Shown: positions 1 to 8,915, counted from the stretch's first letter. The stretch is 64,000 bases of DNA from Dyadobacter fermentans (GCF_019924045.1 NZ_JAHXBN010000016.1:1-64000); one strand, 5' to 3'. Translations and numbers: made by a program. The notes: generated by a model from the sequence alone, not told the origin.

Positions 1-58
1 GGCTCTCGAAACTTTATGCTTAATTTCCCCCCAGATTTTCTGCTTGATCCGATACTTG

Positions 59-86
59 GACTAGGCGTCCCCGACTAGGCGTCCCC
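59..86. repeat. Tandem 14-bp duplication
   Basis: GACTAGGCGTCCCC occurs twice, head to tail and without mismatch. Because 14 is not a multiple of three, the second copy shifts any reading frame crossing it. The first copy supplies the TAG that closes the frame entering from the left edge. Confidence 0.8.
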
Positions 87-143
87 GATCAAACCCGGTA
101 AAGCAGGCGGGGCGCGCAGCCTGGCCGCCACAATTATTAAATC

Positions 144-170
144 AAAAGCCCGTCCTTAGGATCGGCTTTT
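144..170. terminator. Candidate intrinsic terminator
   Basis: AAAAGCC and GGCTTTT arms enclose an inner CCT/AGG pairing. Flanking A/T runs let it work in either direction. It probably ends whatever transcript enters from the left edge. Confidence 0.5.
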
Positions 171-388
171 TGCGTTTGGGGCTTTGAGTATTTATTTCGT
201 AGAAATCACACGTGTCTTTGCACAGGAACTCACGCCTTAACCAAATACATGCTTGTGCAGCTCCTAATATCTAAAACGCCTTAATTTTAGCCTCTGAGCG
301 ATTTTTACCGTCCTTGCGGCACCAAGGTGCCTGTTACTCTAAATATACCTTCAAAGGCCAGAATGGCTATCTTAGCCACCTATCAACA

Positions 389-414
389 AAAAAGCCGATC
401 ACGAGACCGGCTTT
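389..414 (-). terminator. dxs terminator
   Basis: Read on the minus strand, AAAGCCG, a 10-base loop and CGGCTTT are followed by further T residues. It lies about 20 bases after the dxs stop. Confidence 0.65.
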
Positions 415-434
415 GAAATAGAAAAACTCATTTC

Positions 435-2378
435 TTAATGAACGACTGAGGCTGTTTTAGACTGTCGTGCCACAAATTCAATTGAAGCGGATATAATGCC
501 ATCCGTATCGATCCCGCATTCTTTGTATAGTTCAGAAGGTTCGCCGTGCTCAACAATGGTGTCAGGTATTCCGAGTCGTTTTACTTGGCTCGTGTATCCG
601 TTATCAATCATGAATTCCAGCACAGCGCTGCCAAATCCGCCTTGTAAGCAGCCATCTTCCAATGTCATGACTCGGTCATAAGACGAGAAGATTTCGTGCA
701 GCAGGGCCTCATCCAGTGGCTTCGCGAAACGCATGTCGAAAAGACCGGCGCGGATGCCTTGTTTTTCCAGCTCTTCACAAGCCTTCAATGCCAAGTTGCC
801 CAGTGGCCCGAACGAAAGAATTGCGAGGTCGGAGCCCTCTCTGATTTTTCTTCCCTTGCCAATCTGGATTTCTTCAAATGGTGTCTTCCAATCGGGCATG
901 ACGCCATTACCCCTCGGATAGCGAATGGTGAATGCATTCTTACCTGATTGAAACGATTCCAGTTGCGCTGTGTACATCATGTTCCGTAGCTCCTGCTCGT
1001 TCATAGGAGAGGCAACTACCATATTTGGAATACAACGCATAAAAGCGATGTCATAAACGCCATGGTGTGTAGGACCATCAGCGCCTACCAATCCTGCCCT
1101 ATCCAAACAGAAAATAACTGGTAGTTCCTGAATGCACACGTCGTGCACGACCTGATCGTACGCACGCTGCATAAATGTGGAGTAGATATTGCAATACACC
1201 ACATCACCACGCGTGGCCATACCTGCTGAGAAAGTAACGGCGTGCTGCTCGGCTATACCCACGTCGAATGCCCTTTCAGGAATGGCTTCCATCATGATAT
1301 TCAAGGAAGAACCCGACGGCATTGCAGGTGTGATACCAACGATCTTGGGATTTTCTCTGGCCAGTTCCACAATGGTATGGCCGAATACATCCTGGTATTT
1401 CGGCGCCTGAGGCGTAGTGTAGACTTTTTTCTGTATCTCACCCGTGATCTTATCGAAGACGCCGGGAGCGTGCCATTTCGTCTGGTCCTTTTCGGCCGGG
1501 CCGTAGCCTTTTCCCTTTACGGTAAGGCAATGCAAGAGCTTGGGACCAGGAATGTTTTTGAGATCTCTGAGTACTTCGGTCAGATGGCTGATGTCATTTC
1601 CGTCGATCGGACCGAAATAGCGTAATCCCAGCGATTCGAACAGGTTGCTCTGGCGCAGGATCGCTGTTTTCATAGCTGTTTCTACCTTTGAAACGATCTC
1701 TTGCGCACTTTTACCGAAGTTGCTCATTTTGCCGAGCAGGTTCCAAACCTCGTCTTTGAACTTGTTGTAAGTCTGCGAAGTGGTAATGTCGGTCAGATAT
1801 TCTTTCAGCGCACCGACGTTCGGGTCGATGGCCATGCAGTTGTCATTGAGGATAATCAGCAGGTTGGAGTCCGTGGCGCCCGCGTGGTTCATACCTTCGA
1901 AGGCTAAACCGGCCGTCATAGCACCGTCCCCGATGATGGCAATGTGTTGGCGTTCGAAGTTCTTTTCCAGTGCAGATGCTACCGCCATGCCAAGCGCCGA
2001 TGAAATGGATGTCGACGAGTGGCCTACGCCAAATGCATCGTAAATGCTCTCCTTTCTTTTTGGAAAGCCTGACAGTCCGCCATAAACGCGGTTGGAATGG
2101 AATTCATCACGCCGGCCTGTGAGTATTTTGTGTCCGTAAGCCTGGTGGCCCACATCCCATACGAGTTGATCGTCGGGCGTATTGAACACATAATGCAGCG
2201 CTACGCTCAATTCCACTACACCAAGACTTGCGCCGAAGTGCCCGCCGTATACCGACACATTATCGATGATAAACTGCCTTAACTCGTTGCAAACCTGCGG
2301 AAGCTGAGAACTGTCCAGTTTTCGGAGATCTTCGGGAGAATTAATTGTTGCTAATAATTTTCCTGGCGTTATAAGCAT
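435..2378 (-). CDS. dxs: 1-deoxy-D-xylulose-5-phosphate synthase
   Basis: Thiamine-diphosphate enzyme that condenses pyruvate with glyceraldehyde 3-phosphate to give 1-deoxyxylulose 5-phosphate, the first step of the MEP isoprenoid pathway. At 647 residues it is full length for the family. The N-terminal domain shows GGHFGASLG (about residues 45-53), DVGHQAYGHK (75-84) and the cofactor and metal motif beginning GDGAMTAG at 150. The central pyrimidine-binding domain contains GIAEQHAVTFSAG, and the C-terminal transketolase domain ends the protein. The ATG at 2376-2378 gives the expected N-terminus. The next pathway enzyme, dxr, is also in this window at about 29 kb but not adjacent, so the two are not in one operon. 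Confidence 0.97.
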   Translation of the reverse strand: MLITPGKLLATINSPEDLRKLDSSQLPQVCNELRQFIIDNVSVYGGHFGASLGVVELSVALHYVFNTPDDQLVWDVGHQAYGHKILTGRRDEFHSNRVYGGLSGFPKRKESIYDAFGVGHSSTSISSALGMAVASALEKNFERQHIAIIGDGAMTAGLAFEGMNHAGATDSNLLIILNDNCMAIDPNVGALKEYLTDITTSQTYNKFKDEVWNLLGKMSNFGKSAQEIVSKVETAMKTAILRQSNLFESLGLRYFGPIDGNDISHLTEVLRDLKNIPGPKLLHCLTVKGKGYGPAEKDQTKWHAPGVFDKITGEIQKKVYTTPQAPKYQDVFGHTIVELARENPKIVGITPAMPSGSSLNIMMEAIPERAFDVGIAEQHAVTFSAGMATRGDVVYCNIYSTFMQRAYDQVVHDVCIQELPVIFCLDRAGLVGADGPTHHGVYDIAFMRCIPNMVVASPMNEQELRNMMYTAQLESFQSGKNAFTIRYPRGNGVMPDWKTPFEEIQIGKGRKIREGSDLAILSFGPLGNLALKACEELEKQGIRAGLFDMRFAKPLDEALLHEIFSSYDRVMTLEDGCLQGGFGSAVLEFMIDNGYTSQVKRLGIPDTIVEHGEPSELYKECGIDTDGIISASIEFVARQSKTASVVH

Positions 2379-2464
2379 ACCGTAGGGCTATTGAATCAAA
2401 TTTACTGGCTGTCCGCTTTATTAAATAGTCACAAAATTAAGCAAATACGCATTAAGTCGGACTA

Positions 2465-3379
2465 TTATTTTTGCTGGCTTGCCTTGAACAACTTCTGCTT
2501 CTCCTCCCGCGTCAGGCTTTCATAACCCGATTTCGAGATCTTATCCAGGATCGAATCGATTTCCATCTGATCGGGCATTTCGATCGTGCCTGACGATGAC
2601 GAAGAGTATACGCTCGTGCTGCGGTACACCTGACGTTCGCGGTAAGTTACCTGCATGGATGGCCGTTTCCGGAAAATGCGCGACCATATCGATAGCAGCC
2701 CGTAAATAGGCTTGCCCAAATCTGTCCCGTTTTGCAGCAGTTTGATGAATATATAACCTGTGAATGCCCCGCCCAAATGCGCCAGGTTACCACCGGCGTT
2801 AGGACCGACCGTTTGCGCAAGCGACAGAATGATATAGAACAGCGCGATAAATTTAATGCGAACGGGCCCTAAAAAGATCAGATTGAACGTATAATTAGGC
2901 AGCAAGGTAGATGCCCCTACCGCGACCGAAAATGCCGCCGCAGATGCACCCAGCATCCTCGAACCTTCGATATGCGCCTGAAAATAAGGCAGCAGGTTAT
3001 ACAAAACGATGTAAATTAATCCGCCGGCTATCCCGCCCAGCATATACAACGCCACGACCCTCTTTGCGCCCAGATATTCATCCACCAGTTTCCCGAACCA
3101 GTAGAGAAAGAGCATATTGAAGAGAATGTGAAAGATATCATCGTGTGTGAAGAAATACGTGATGAGCGTCCAGGGCTTATATATGAATTCCTCCGTAGCG
3201 GCCGGAAGCTGTAACATATTGATCACCAGTGCATATACGTTCGAAGATTGAGAGAGGGTAAGCACAATCTTCATGAGCAGCAGAATCAGAAATACTGCCG
3301 TGTTTATCAGAATAATCTTTACAAGCGCATTCTCGGATTTCGCGAATTCCCTTTTAACGTCGTCAACAATATTGCTCAT
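2465..3379 (-). CDS. Rhomboid-family intramembrane serine protease (first of a pair)
   Basis: Polytopic membrane protein of 304 residues with the rhomboid serine/histidine dyad: Ser146 in GASAAAF and His201 in NLAHLGG. The HILFNM element (His84, Asn88) corresponds to the conserved oxyanion-side helix. The residue after the catalytic Ser is Ala, where the usual form is GxSG. A cytosolic tail of about 85 residues with a Ser-rich stretch follows the last helix. It lies nine bases downstream of a second rhomboid gene on the same strand, so the two are probably cotranscribed. Substrates cannot be inferred from sequence. Confidence 0.9.
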   Translation of the reverse strand: MSNIVDDVKREFAKSENALVKIILINTAVFLILLLMKIVLTLSQSSNVYALVINMLQLPAATEEFIYKPWTLITYFFTHDDIFHILFNMLFLYWFGKLVDEYLGAKRVVALYMLGGIAGGLIYIVLYNLLPYFQAHIEGSRMLGASAAAFSVAVGASTLLPNYTFNLIFLGPVRIKFIALFYIILSLAQTVGPNAGGNLAHLGGAFTGYIFIKLLQNGTDLGKPIYGLLSIWSRIFRKRPSMQVTYRERQVYRSTSVYSSSSSGTIEMPDQMEIDSILDKISKSGYESLTREEKQKLFKASQQK

Positions 3380-3388
3380 CTTCTTCTT

Positions 3389-4174
3389 CTAATAGAAATT
3401 TGACTTTTGCGTACCCCAGTAACGCAACAATATATATGCAAATAGCATTCCTCCAATGTGCGCGAAGTGGGCAACATTATCGGACTGAGCATTTTGTATT
3501 CCTGAATACAATTCAAAAAGCCCATAAAAAGCAACGAAATACTTTGCTTTTATAGGGAACGGTACAAACAGGAGAAAAAGCTCCGTATTTGGAAACAACA
3601 AACCAAACGCCATCAGGATGCCGAAAATGGCTCCCGAAGCGCCGACCATGGGAATGCTGAGCGCGTTCGTGTAGACATCTCCTACATCCTTAATACTCTG
3701 TTGAATATACATGGAATTAGTCGGATTTGCTTCAAAATCATTCACAAATTGGAGCCGGTATTCATAATACGCTTCGGCATGCTTGCTCAGGAAGTCGGCG
3801 AAACCGTCGGGTGTGGGATTTTGGGTATATATCTCAACAGCCTTTGCCAATTGCCAGTTCTCGTAGAAGCCTATCCCTGAGAACAGAAGCCCTGCGCCAA
3901 TGCCCGTTACAAAGTAAAATATCAGAAAACGCTTTGGCCCCCAGATCCTTTCCAGCAGCGGCCCGAACATGATCAGACCGAACATATTACTGAAAAGGTG
4001 GCCAATGCCGCCATGCAGGAACATGTAAGAGACAAACTGGAAAATATGGAAATCCGGCGACATCACCGGCATGAGCGCAAACTGGCCTTTCAGACTGAAA
4101 ACAGAAGAATCTATAAAGTAGAATAGAATATTCAGAATGAGTAAATTTCTTACTGTGGGGGTTATGGCTAACAT
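3389..4174 (-). CDS. Rhomboid-family intramembrane serine protease (second of a pair)
   Basis: A 261-residue membrane protein with canonical rhomboid residues: Ser180 in VGASGAIFG, His239 in AHIGG, and HGGIGHLFSNM around residues 54-64. A hydrophilic stretch of about 65 residues (roughly 107-170) separates two membrane segments; I read it as an extramembrane loop. The gene is upstream of the other rhomboid on the minus strand and is preceded by mutL. It is probably an active protease. Whether the tandem paralogues share substrates or form a complex is unknown. Confidence 0.92.
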   Translation of the reverse strand: MLAITPTVRNLLILNILFYFIDSSVFSLKGQFALMPVMSPDFHIFQFVSYMFLHGGIGHLFSNMFGLIMFGPLLERIWGPKRFLIFYFVTGIGAGLLFSGIGFYENWQLAKAVEIYTQNPTPDGFADFLSKHAEAYYEYRLQFVNDFEANPTNSMYIQQSIKDVGDVYTNALSIPMVGASGAIFGILMAFGLLFPNTELFLLFVPFPIKAKYFVAFYGLFELYSGIQNAQSDNVAHFAHIGGMLFAYILLRYWGTQKSNFY

Positions 4175-4233
4175 ATTTGATTCAAATTCAAAGATTTATC
4201 TCCAATTAACTTCATAAATCCGGTTTTTGTTTC

Positions 4234-6120
4234 TTAACCCCGGAATATGTTTGCCAGCTTATCCATCGTCAGCAAAACGATAATCGGTTCGCCGCCGGGC
4301 GTCCGATTCGGGTCCGACGACGAGAACAGCTGGTTGAGCAATGTGTGTATTTCAACGTACGAAAGCTTAACTGCATAACGTACCGAAAAACGTTTCGCGA
4401 GCGACCTTGACAGACTTTCCGGCTTATTCAGTTTAAGGTCGGAATAACTCTGTTTAAGTTGCTCGATCAGCTCTTCGAACAAATCCTGCTCGCTTTCCTC
4501 CGGCAGATCAGCCGGAATGCCGCGAATGATCAGCTCATTAGCGCCGAATTCGTCAAACTCAAATCCCAAACTGCGGATCTCTTTTTTCGTCTCGTGCACG
4601 AGTTGCATATCCGAGTGCGTGAGCCGGATGGTTTTCGGGAAAAGCAATTGCTGACACGCTCCATTGCGGTTAATCAGCATTTTACGGTACCGTTCGTAGA
4701 GAATGCGCTCGTATGCGGCCTTCTGGTCGATGAGCATGATACCGTCCTTCACCTGCGACAAAATGTAGCGGTTATGAAGCTGGAACAGCAGCGCATCGGC
4801 CTCGGGCGCAGCAATAACCTCGGAAGCCATCCTGTTTACCTTGCTGGCGACGGTTTTGGCCTGCTCCTGGTACACCGGTCGCGAAGCGGTGGTGGTACCC
4901 ATCTCGAATGCGGCCAGTTCGCGGTGCCGGTCTTCGGTATTTTGTAATCCCTCGAAAAGCTTGTTCCAGTTGGTCAGGTTCGATTTGGACGTGCTGCCCT
5001 CGCTCTTGCGGGGCTGCGCAGCCCAGTCGGGCATCACCGTGCGCGGGATCAGGTTGTTGTTCGGTTCGGTAGGCGTGGGATTAAGAAAATTGATGTTTTC
5101 CTCAAAATCGATGGATTGCGACAGATTGTAAACGCCTACCGCCTTCTTCACCGCTGCCATAATGATCGCATACACGGATCGCTCGTCGTCGAACTTGATC
5201 TCCGTTTTAGTGGGGTGGATATTGATATCGATATGCGACGGGTCGATTTCAATAAACAAAACATAAAACGGGTGACTGCCCTCGGGAATGGTGCCGTCGA
5301 ATGCGCTGATCACCGCGTGGTGCATGTAGTTATGCTTGATGAAGCGGTCGTTCACGAAAAAGAATTGCTCGCCACGCGTTTTGCGGGCAAATTCGGGCTT
5401 GCCGATGTAGCCGCGCACATTGATGTACGAAGTATCTTCCTGGCAATAGGCCAGCTGCTCGCGGTAACTTTTCCCATAAATATCGATAATCCTGCGTACG
5501 AGCTTTACCGGCGTAAGGTTGAATACCTCGGTATCGTTGTGATGAAGCGTGAAACCCACCTCCGGATGCGCCAATGCCACCCGCTGGAATTCGTCGAGTA
5601 CGTGCCGCATTTCGACGGAATTCGATTTCAGGAAGTTCCTGCGGGCCGGTACATTGAAAAACAGGTTGCGAATTGAGAAGTTGGTGCCTTTCGGGCAAGC
5701 CACCGCTTCCTGTGTTTTAATTTCCGAACCGTCGATACGGATCAACGTGCCGAGTTCGTCAGATTCCTGGCGCGTACGCATTTCGACCTGCGCTACGGCC
5801 GCGATCGATGCCAGCGCCTCTCCGCGGAAGCCCATTGTCTTGATCCTGAACAGATCTTCGGACTGCCGGATCTTCGAAGTCGCATGCCTTTCGAAACTCA
5901 TGCGTGCGTCGGTTTCGGACATCCCGGTTCCATTGTCGATCACCTGGATGAGCGTACGGCCCGCTTCGCGGAGTATCACCTGCACCTGCGTAGCCTTCGC
6001 ATCAATCGCATTTTCCATCAGCTCTTTTACCACTGAAGCCGGTCGCTGAACGACCTCTCCCGCGGCAATCTGGTTGGCTATGGAATCGGGTAATAGTTGG
6101 ATGATGTCGGATGAAGGCAT
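4234..6120 (-). CDS. mutL: DNA mismatch repair protein MutL
   Basis: Couples MutS mismatch recognition to strand incision. The N-terminal GHKL ATPase domain is clear: IANQIAAGEVVQRPASVVKE, the ENAIDA helix, the DNGTGM lid motif and GFRGEALASI. After a low-complexity linker (about residues 350-430) comes the C-terminal dimerisation and endonuclease domain. Its metal-site motif, normally DQHA(X)2E(X)4E, reads DQKAAYERILYE at 465-476: Asp, Gln and both Glu are kept, but His is Lys. The C-terminal end KLANIFRG is intact. It lies upstream of the rhomboid pair. The length of 628 residues is normal. Confidence 0.96.
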   Translation of the reverse strand: MPSSDIIQLLPDSIANQIAAGEVVQRPASVVKELMENAIDAKATQVQVILREAGRTLIQVIDNGTGMSETDARMSFERHATSKIRQSEDLFRIKTMGFRGEALASIAAVAQVEMRTRQESDELGTLIRIDGSEIKTQEAVACPKGTNFSIRNLFFNVPARRNFLKSNSVEMRHVLDEFQRVALAHPEVGFTLHHNDTEVFNLTPVKLVRRIIDIYGKSYREQLAYCQEDTSYINVRGYIGKPEFARKTRGEQFFFVNDRFIKHNYMHHAVISAFDGTIPEGSHPFYVLFIEIDPSHIDINIHPTKTEIKFDDERSVYAIIMAAVKKAVGVYNLSQSIDFEENINFLNPTPTEPNNNLIPRTVMPDWAAQPRKSEGSTSKSNLTNWNKLFEGLQNTEDRHRELAAFEMGTTTASRPVYQEQAKTVASKVNRMASEVIAAPEADALLFQLHNRYILSQVKDGIMLIDQKAAYERILYERYRKMLINRNGACQQLLFPKTIRLTHSDMQLVHETKKEIRSLGFEFDEFGANELIIRGIPADLPEESEQDLFEELIEQLKQSYSDLKLNKPESLSRSLAKRFSVRYAVKLSYVEIHTLLNQLFSSSDPNRTPGGEPIIVLLTMDKLANIFRG

Positions 6121-6362
6121 GTCGGAGCTGGCAGTTAACTTTACTATAACAAATAAACAAAAATTTTTTTTACTGCCCGGCGAATATCGGTGGGTAACAA
6201 ATCGGGGGATTTTGCTTTATCAAGAATCCCGATTGAAATAATTACATTAATAATTCAAATTTTACATAAAATAGAAGCGTTTGTAATGTAAAAAGTTGTT
6301 GACTATTAATTAATTGTATAACTTGGGATACTAACCGATGTTATTAAGCACCTGATCCTGTT

Positions 6363-6527
6363 ATGAAAACGCCAATTATCAAGAGATTTAACTTTACCAT
6401 GGCATTGCAATGGCTCATTTTTTTACCAGTCATTCTGCCTCTTTGTATCATTTTTGGCGCCGTACAAGGTGTCATGAATATGGTTGAAAAAATGGCGCAC
6501 AGGATGTGGGTTGACATGGAATTGTAA
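6363..6527 (+). CDS. Small membrane peptide, 54 aa
   Basis: A 54-codon frame from an ATG at 6363 to TAA at 6525-6527, in the gap between divergent mutL and the nagB terminator. The peptide starts MKTPIIKRFNF and has one hydrophobic helix of about 20 residues (roughly 15-36) followed by a Met-rich amphipathic tail, as in many small bacterial membrane proteins. It has its own AT-rich upstream region and is followed by a strong bidirectional terminator, which supports an independent transcript. I do not recognise a family, and function is unknown. Confidence 0.55.
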   Translation: MKTPIIKRFNFTMALQWLIFLPVILPLCIIFGAVQGVMNMVEKMAHRMWVDMEL

Positions 6528-6570
6528 CTCCCAGGATCGACGCATTTAGTCAGCGTATCAGGTAGATATA

Positions 6571-6610
6571 AAATGAAAAGAGCCCGGAATTTTCCGGGCT
6601 CTTTTCATTT
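6571..6610. terminator. Bidirectional terminator
   Basis: A near-perfect inverted repeat, with arms AAATGAAAAGAGCCCGGAA and its complement around a TT centre, flanked by A and T runs. It sits between the 54-aa gene (plus strand) and the end of the NagB fusion gene (minus strand), so it can serve both. Confidence 0.85.
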
Positions 6611-6621
6611 ACAGTTATTGC

Positions 6622-8598
6622 TTAGAACTTCCAGCGTACGAATGCTTCCATCGCTTCGTATTCGGCCAGGCCGAGTGAATCGTAAAGCTGCGCGGTTCCT
6701 GCATTGCGCTCTTCGGCTCGTTGCCAGAACTCGCGTGAATCCTCTCCCTGGAATACCACACCGTCTTTCTGCGACTGGTGTTTGAAAATTCCCTGGCGTT
6801 TTTTCAGCACCTGGTCAGGGCTCATCGGTACTGCCATTTCGATTTCATAAATATCCCACTCAGCCCATGCGCCGCGGTACAACCATACCCAGCAGTCTTT
6901 CATGAAATTCTTATGTTTCGAACGCTGCAATGCGGCTTCGATAGCATCCCAGCACACCTTGTGCGTTCCGTGCGGATCGGCGAAGTCGCCGGCTGCGTAA
7001 ATCTGATGCGGCTTGATCTCCTCGATCAGGTTTTCGATGATCTTGATATCTTCTTCACCGATCGGTTTTTTCTGAACAGTACCTGTTTCGTAAAAAGGCA
7101 TATCAAGGAAATGTGCCTGGCTGGTTGGGATACCTACGAAACGGCAGGTAGCCTTCGCTTCGCCACGACGGATCAGACCTTTCACCTTGCGAACCTCAGG
7201 GCTGTCGATTTCGCTGTTTTTGGTATGTCTCAAAAATTCTTTCGCATCCAGGAACAACTTATTGGCATCCGGGCTGTTGATATCGAAGCCATTGTTGAAG
7301 TCGACCACGAAATCGATAAAACGCAATGCTTCGTCGTCAGCAACCGCGATGTTACCGGAAGTCTGGTAAGCAACGTGCACTTCGTGGCCCTGGTCAACCA
7401 GACGCTGGAAAGTACCGCCCATTGAAATGATATCGTCATCAGGGTGCGGGCTGAAAATCAGTACGCGTTTTTTCGCAGGCTGAGCGCGCTCCGGACGGTG
7501 CGTGTCATCTGCATTGGGCTTACCACCCGGCCAGCCGGTAATGGTATGTTGTAATTGGTTAAATACATTGATATTGATCTCGTAGCAAGCCCCATATTGT
7601 GCCAGCAAGTCGCTCATACCATTGTCGTTGTAATCCTTATCGATCAGTTTCAGGATTGGTTTTTTCAAGGTTTGCGACAAATGCGTTACCGCTTTCTTGA
7701 TCATTTTATTATCCCAAACCACTGAATCAACCGCCCAAGGCGTCTTGATGCGGGTTAGTTCGGAAGCTGCGCTTTCGTCTACCACGAAGGTTACGTCCGC
7801 GTGCGCTTGGAGATAAGAAGCCGGGTTAAGCTCGGTTACCGGGCCTTCCACAGCGTTTTTGATAACCGAAGCTTTTCTCTCACCCCAGGCCAGCAGCACC
7901 ACGCGGCGTGCATTCAGGATAGGAGCAACACCCAATGTGATCGCTTTGCGCGGTACATTGTGCAATCCACCGAACTCCATGCTCGCAGCGGCGCGTGTAG
8001 AGTGGTCGAGTGTGATGAGGCGTGTATGCGAATTGATGAGCGAGCCCGGTTCGTTGAAACCGATGTGGCCATTACCACCAATACCGAGTAGCTGGAAGTC
8101 CAGCCCGCCTACCGCATTGATTTTATTCTCGTAAGACGTGCAGTAATCGCGCAGCAATGCAGCAGGTACAGTTCCGTCCGGCACGAAATAATTTTCTTTC
8201 GGAATGTCGACATGATCGAACAGCTGCTCTTTCATGAACCGGTGGTAGCTGTAAATGGAATCCGGTTCCATTTGGTAGTACTCATCCAGGTTGAAAGAAA
8301 TCACATTCTTGAAGCTCAAACCTTCTTCACGGTGCATACGCACGAGGATCGCGTAAACGGTCTTCGGCGAAGAACCGGTTGCAAGTCCCAAAACGCAAGG
8401 CTTACCTTCCTTTTGTTTCTGACGGATCAGGTCCGAGATCTCTTTTGCAACTGCATAGGACGCTTCTTTGGAATCGGCAAAAATCTGCGTCGGGATTTTT
8501 TCATAGGTGATGGGTTGCCCTATGGTGCCGGTAGTGCCTTTTCCATTGCTGGAAGCTTGCATCAGGATTGTTTGTGGACTTACCGTTTGTTGGCTCAT
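6622..8598 (-). CDS. nagB: Glucosamine-6-phosphate deaminase fused to a PIG-L/LmbE-type domain
   Basis: The N-terminal half (about residues 35-310) is a NagB deaminase, converting glucosamine 6-phosphate to fructose 6-phosphate and ammonia. It shows GLATGSSPKTVY (71-82), FNLDEYY with Asp105, and GGNGHIGFNEPG (174-185). The C-terminal half starts at residue 377 and is a PIG-L/LmbE-like zinc N-deacetylase fold, with SPHPDDD at 383-389 and later FADPHGTH. At 658 residues it is far longer than a stand-alone NagB (about 260). This fusion is known in Bacteroidota. The pairing suggests coupled deacetylation and deamination of an amino sugar, which is an inference. Transcription ends at the bidirectional terminator just downstream. 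Confidence 0.93.
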   Translation of the reverse strand: MSQQTVSPQTILMQASSNGKGTTGTIGQPITYEKIPTQIFADSKEASYAVAKEISDLIRQKQKEGKPCVLGLATGSSPKTVYAILVRMHREEGLSFKNVISFNLDEYYQMEPDSIYSYHRFMKEQLFDHVDIPKENYFVPDGTVPAALLRDYCTSYENKINAVGGLDFQLLGIGGNGHIGFNEPGSLINSHTRLITLDHSTRAAASMEFGGLHNVPRKAITLGVAPILNARRVVLLAWGERKASVIKNAVEGPVTELNPASYLQAHADVTFVVDESAASELTRIKTPWAVDSVVWDNKMIKKAVTHLSQTLKKPILKLIDKDYNDNGMSDLLAQYGACYEININVFNQLQHTITGWPGGKPNADDTHRPERAQPAKKRVLIFSPHPDDDIISMGGTFQRLVDQGHEVHVAYQTSGNIAVADDEALRFIDFVVDFNNGFDINSPDANKLFLDAKEFLRHTKNSEIDSPEVRKVKGLIRRGEAKATCRFVGIPTSQAHFLDMPFYETGTVQKKPIGEEDIKIIENLIEEIKPHQIYAAGDFADPHGTHKVCWDAIEAALQRSKHKNFMKDCWVWLYRGAWAEWDIYEIEMAVPMSPDQVLKKRQGIFKHQSQKDGVVFQGEDSREFWQRAEERNAGTAQLYDSLGLAEYEAMEAFVRWKF

Positions 8599-8693
8599 AA
8601 CTAAATGTTAAATTATTTAAGAGTTTCGTGAATAGACTTCGAATTAAACTGCAAGTTACTCATGTGTTCGATCACGCACGAACGATTTGACCA

Positions 8694-8701
8694 CAAAAGT
8701 A
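8694..8701 (-). promoter_or_regulatory. Candidate -7 box for nagB
   Basis: On the minus strand the bases read TACTTTTG, fitting TAnnTTTG. The -33 side is only a T-rich stretch without a clean TTG. The predicted leader of the NagB fusion gene would be about 90 bases. Confidence 0.35.
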
Positions 8702-8863
8702 CAACGGAAAACAATTATTCTTAAAATAATTTAAGAAATAACTTACACATAAAATTACGCTTGCCGCAATGCTACGGGCTATCCGCCCGCGTTAAGCTTA
8801 TCGGTCGGTTCGCACTTTAAATATAAAGTAAGTGTTAATATTTTATTCCAAAATAATTGCTTG

Positions 8864-8871
8864 TATTTTTG
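8864..8871 (+). promoter_or_regulatory. Candidate -7 box for glyA
   Basis: TATTTTTG fits TAnnTTTG and lies 44 bases before the glyA ATG at 8916. The -33 position is weak. Because the box lies downstream of the in-frame ATG at 8832, it argues for 8916 as the true start. Confidence 0.4.
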
Positions 8872-8915
8872 CGGCTTATTCCACGAGTATCACACCATTT
8901 TTTCTGACAAATCCC

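Larger units (their letters stand above)
1..434. other. Left-edge region without a recognised gene
   Basis: No convincing gene is visible. A plus-strand frame is open from the edge to a TAG at 76-78 and could be the tail of a gene lying to the left, but it has no recognisable motif. The region holds a tandem 14-bp duplication, a hairpin at 144-170 and the dxs terminator at 389-414. The GC-rich stretch 60-130 followed by a terminator-like hairpin would also suit the end of a structured RNA, but I could not match one. Confidence 0.4.
8599..8915. promoter_or_regulatory. Divergent promoter region between nagB and glyA
   Basis: About 317 bases without a gene, separating divergently transcribed nagB (minus) and glyA (plus). 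It holds candidate -7 boxes for each side: CAAAAGTA at 8694-8701 (TACTTTTG on minus) and TATTTTTG at 8864-8871 on plus. I see no riboswitch-like structure. Confidence 0.5.

Noticed and set aside
1..143. A structured RNA (tmRNA, SRP RNA or RNase P RNA) ending before the hairpin at 144-170
   Set aside because: None of the conserved cores of these RNAs could be found; the GC-rich stretch alone is not enough.
8832..8915. N-terminal extension of glyA from an earlier ATG
   Set aside because: Adds 28 hydrophobic residues absent from the family and lies upstream of the likely -7 box at 8864-8871.
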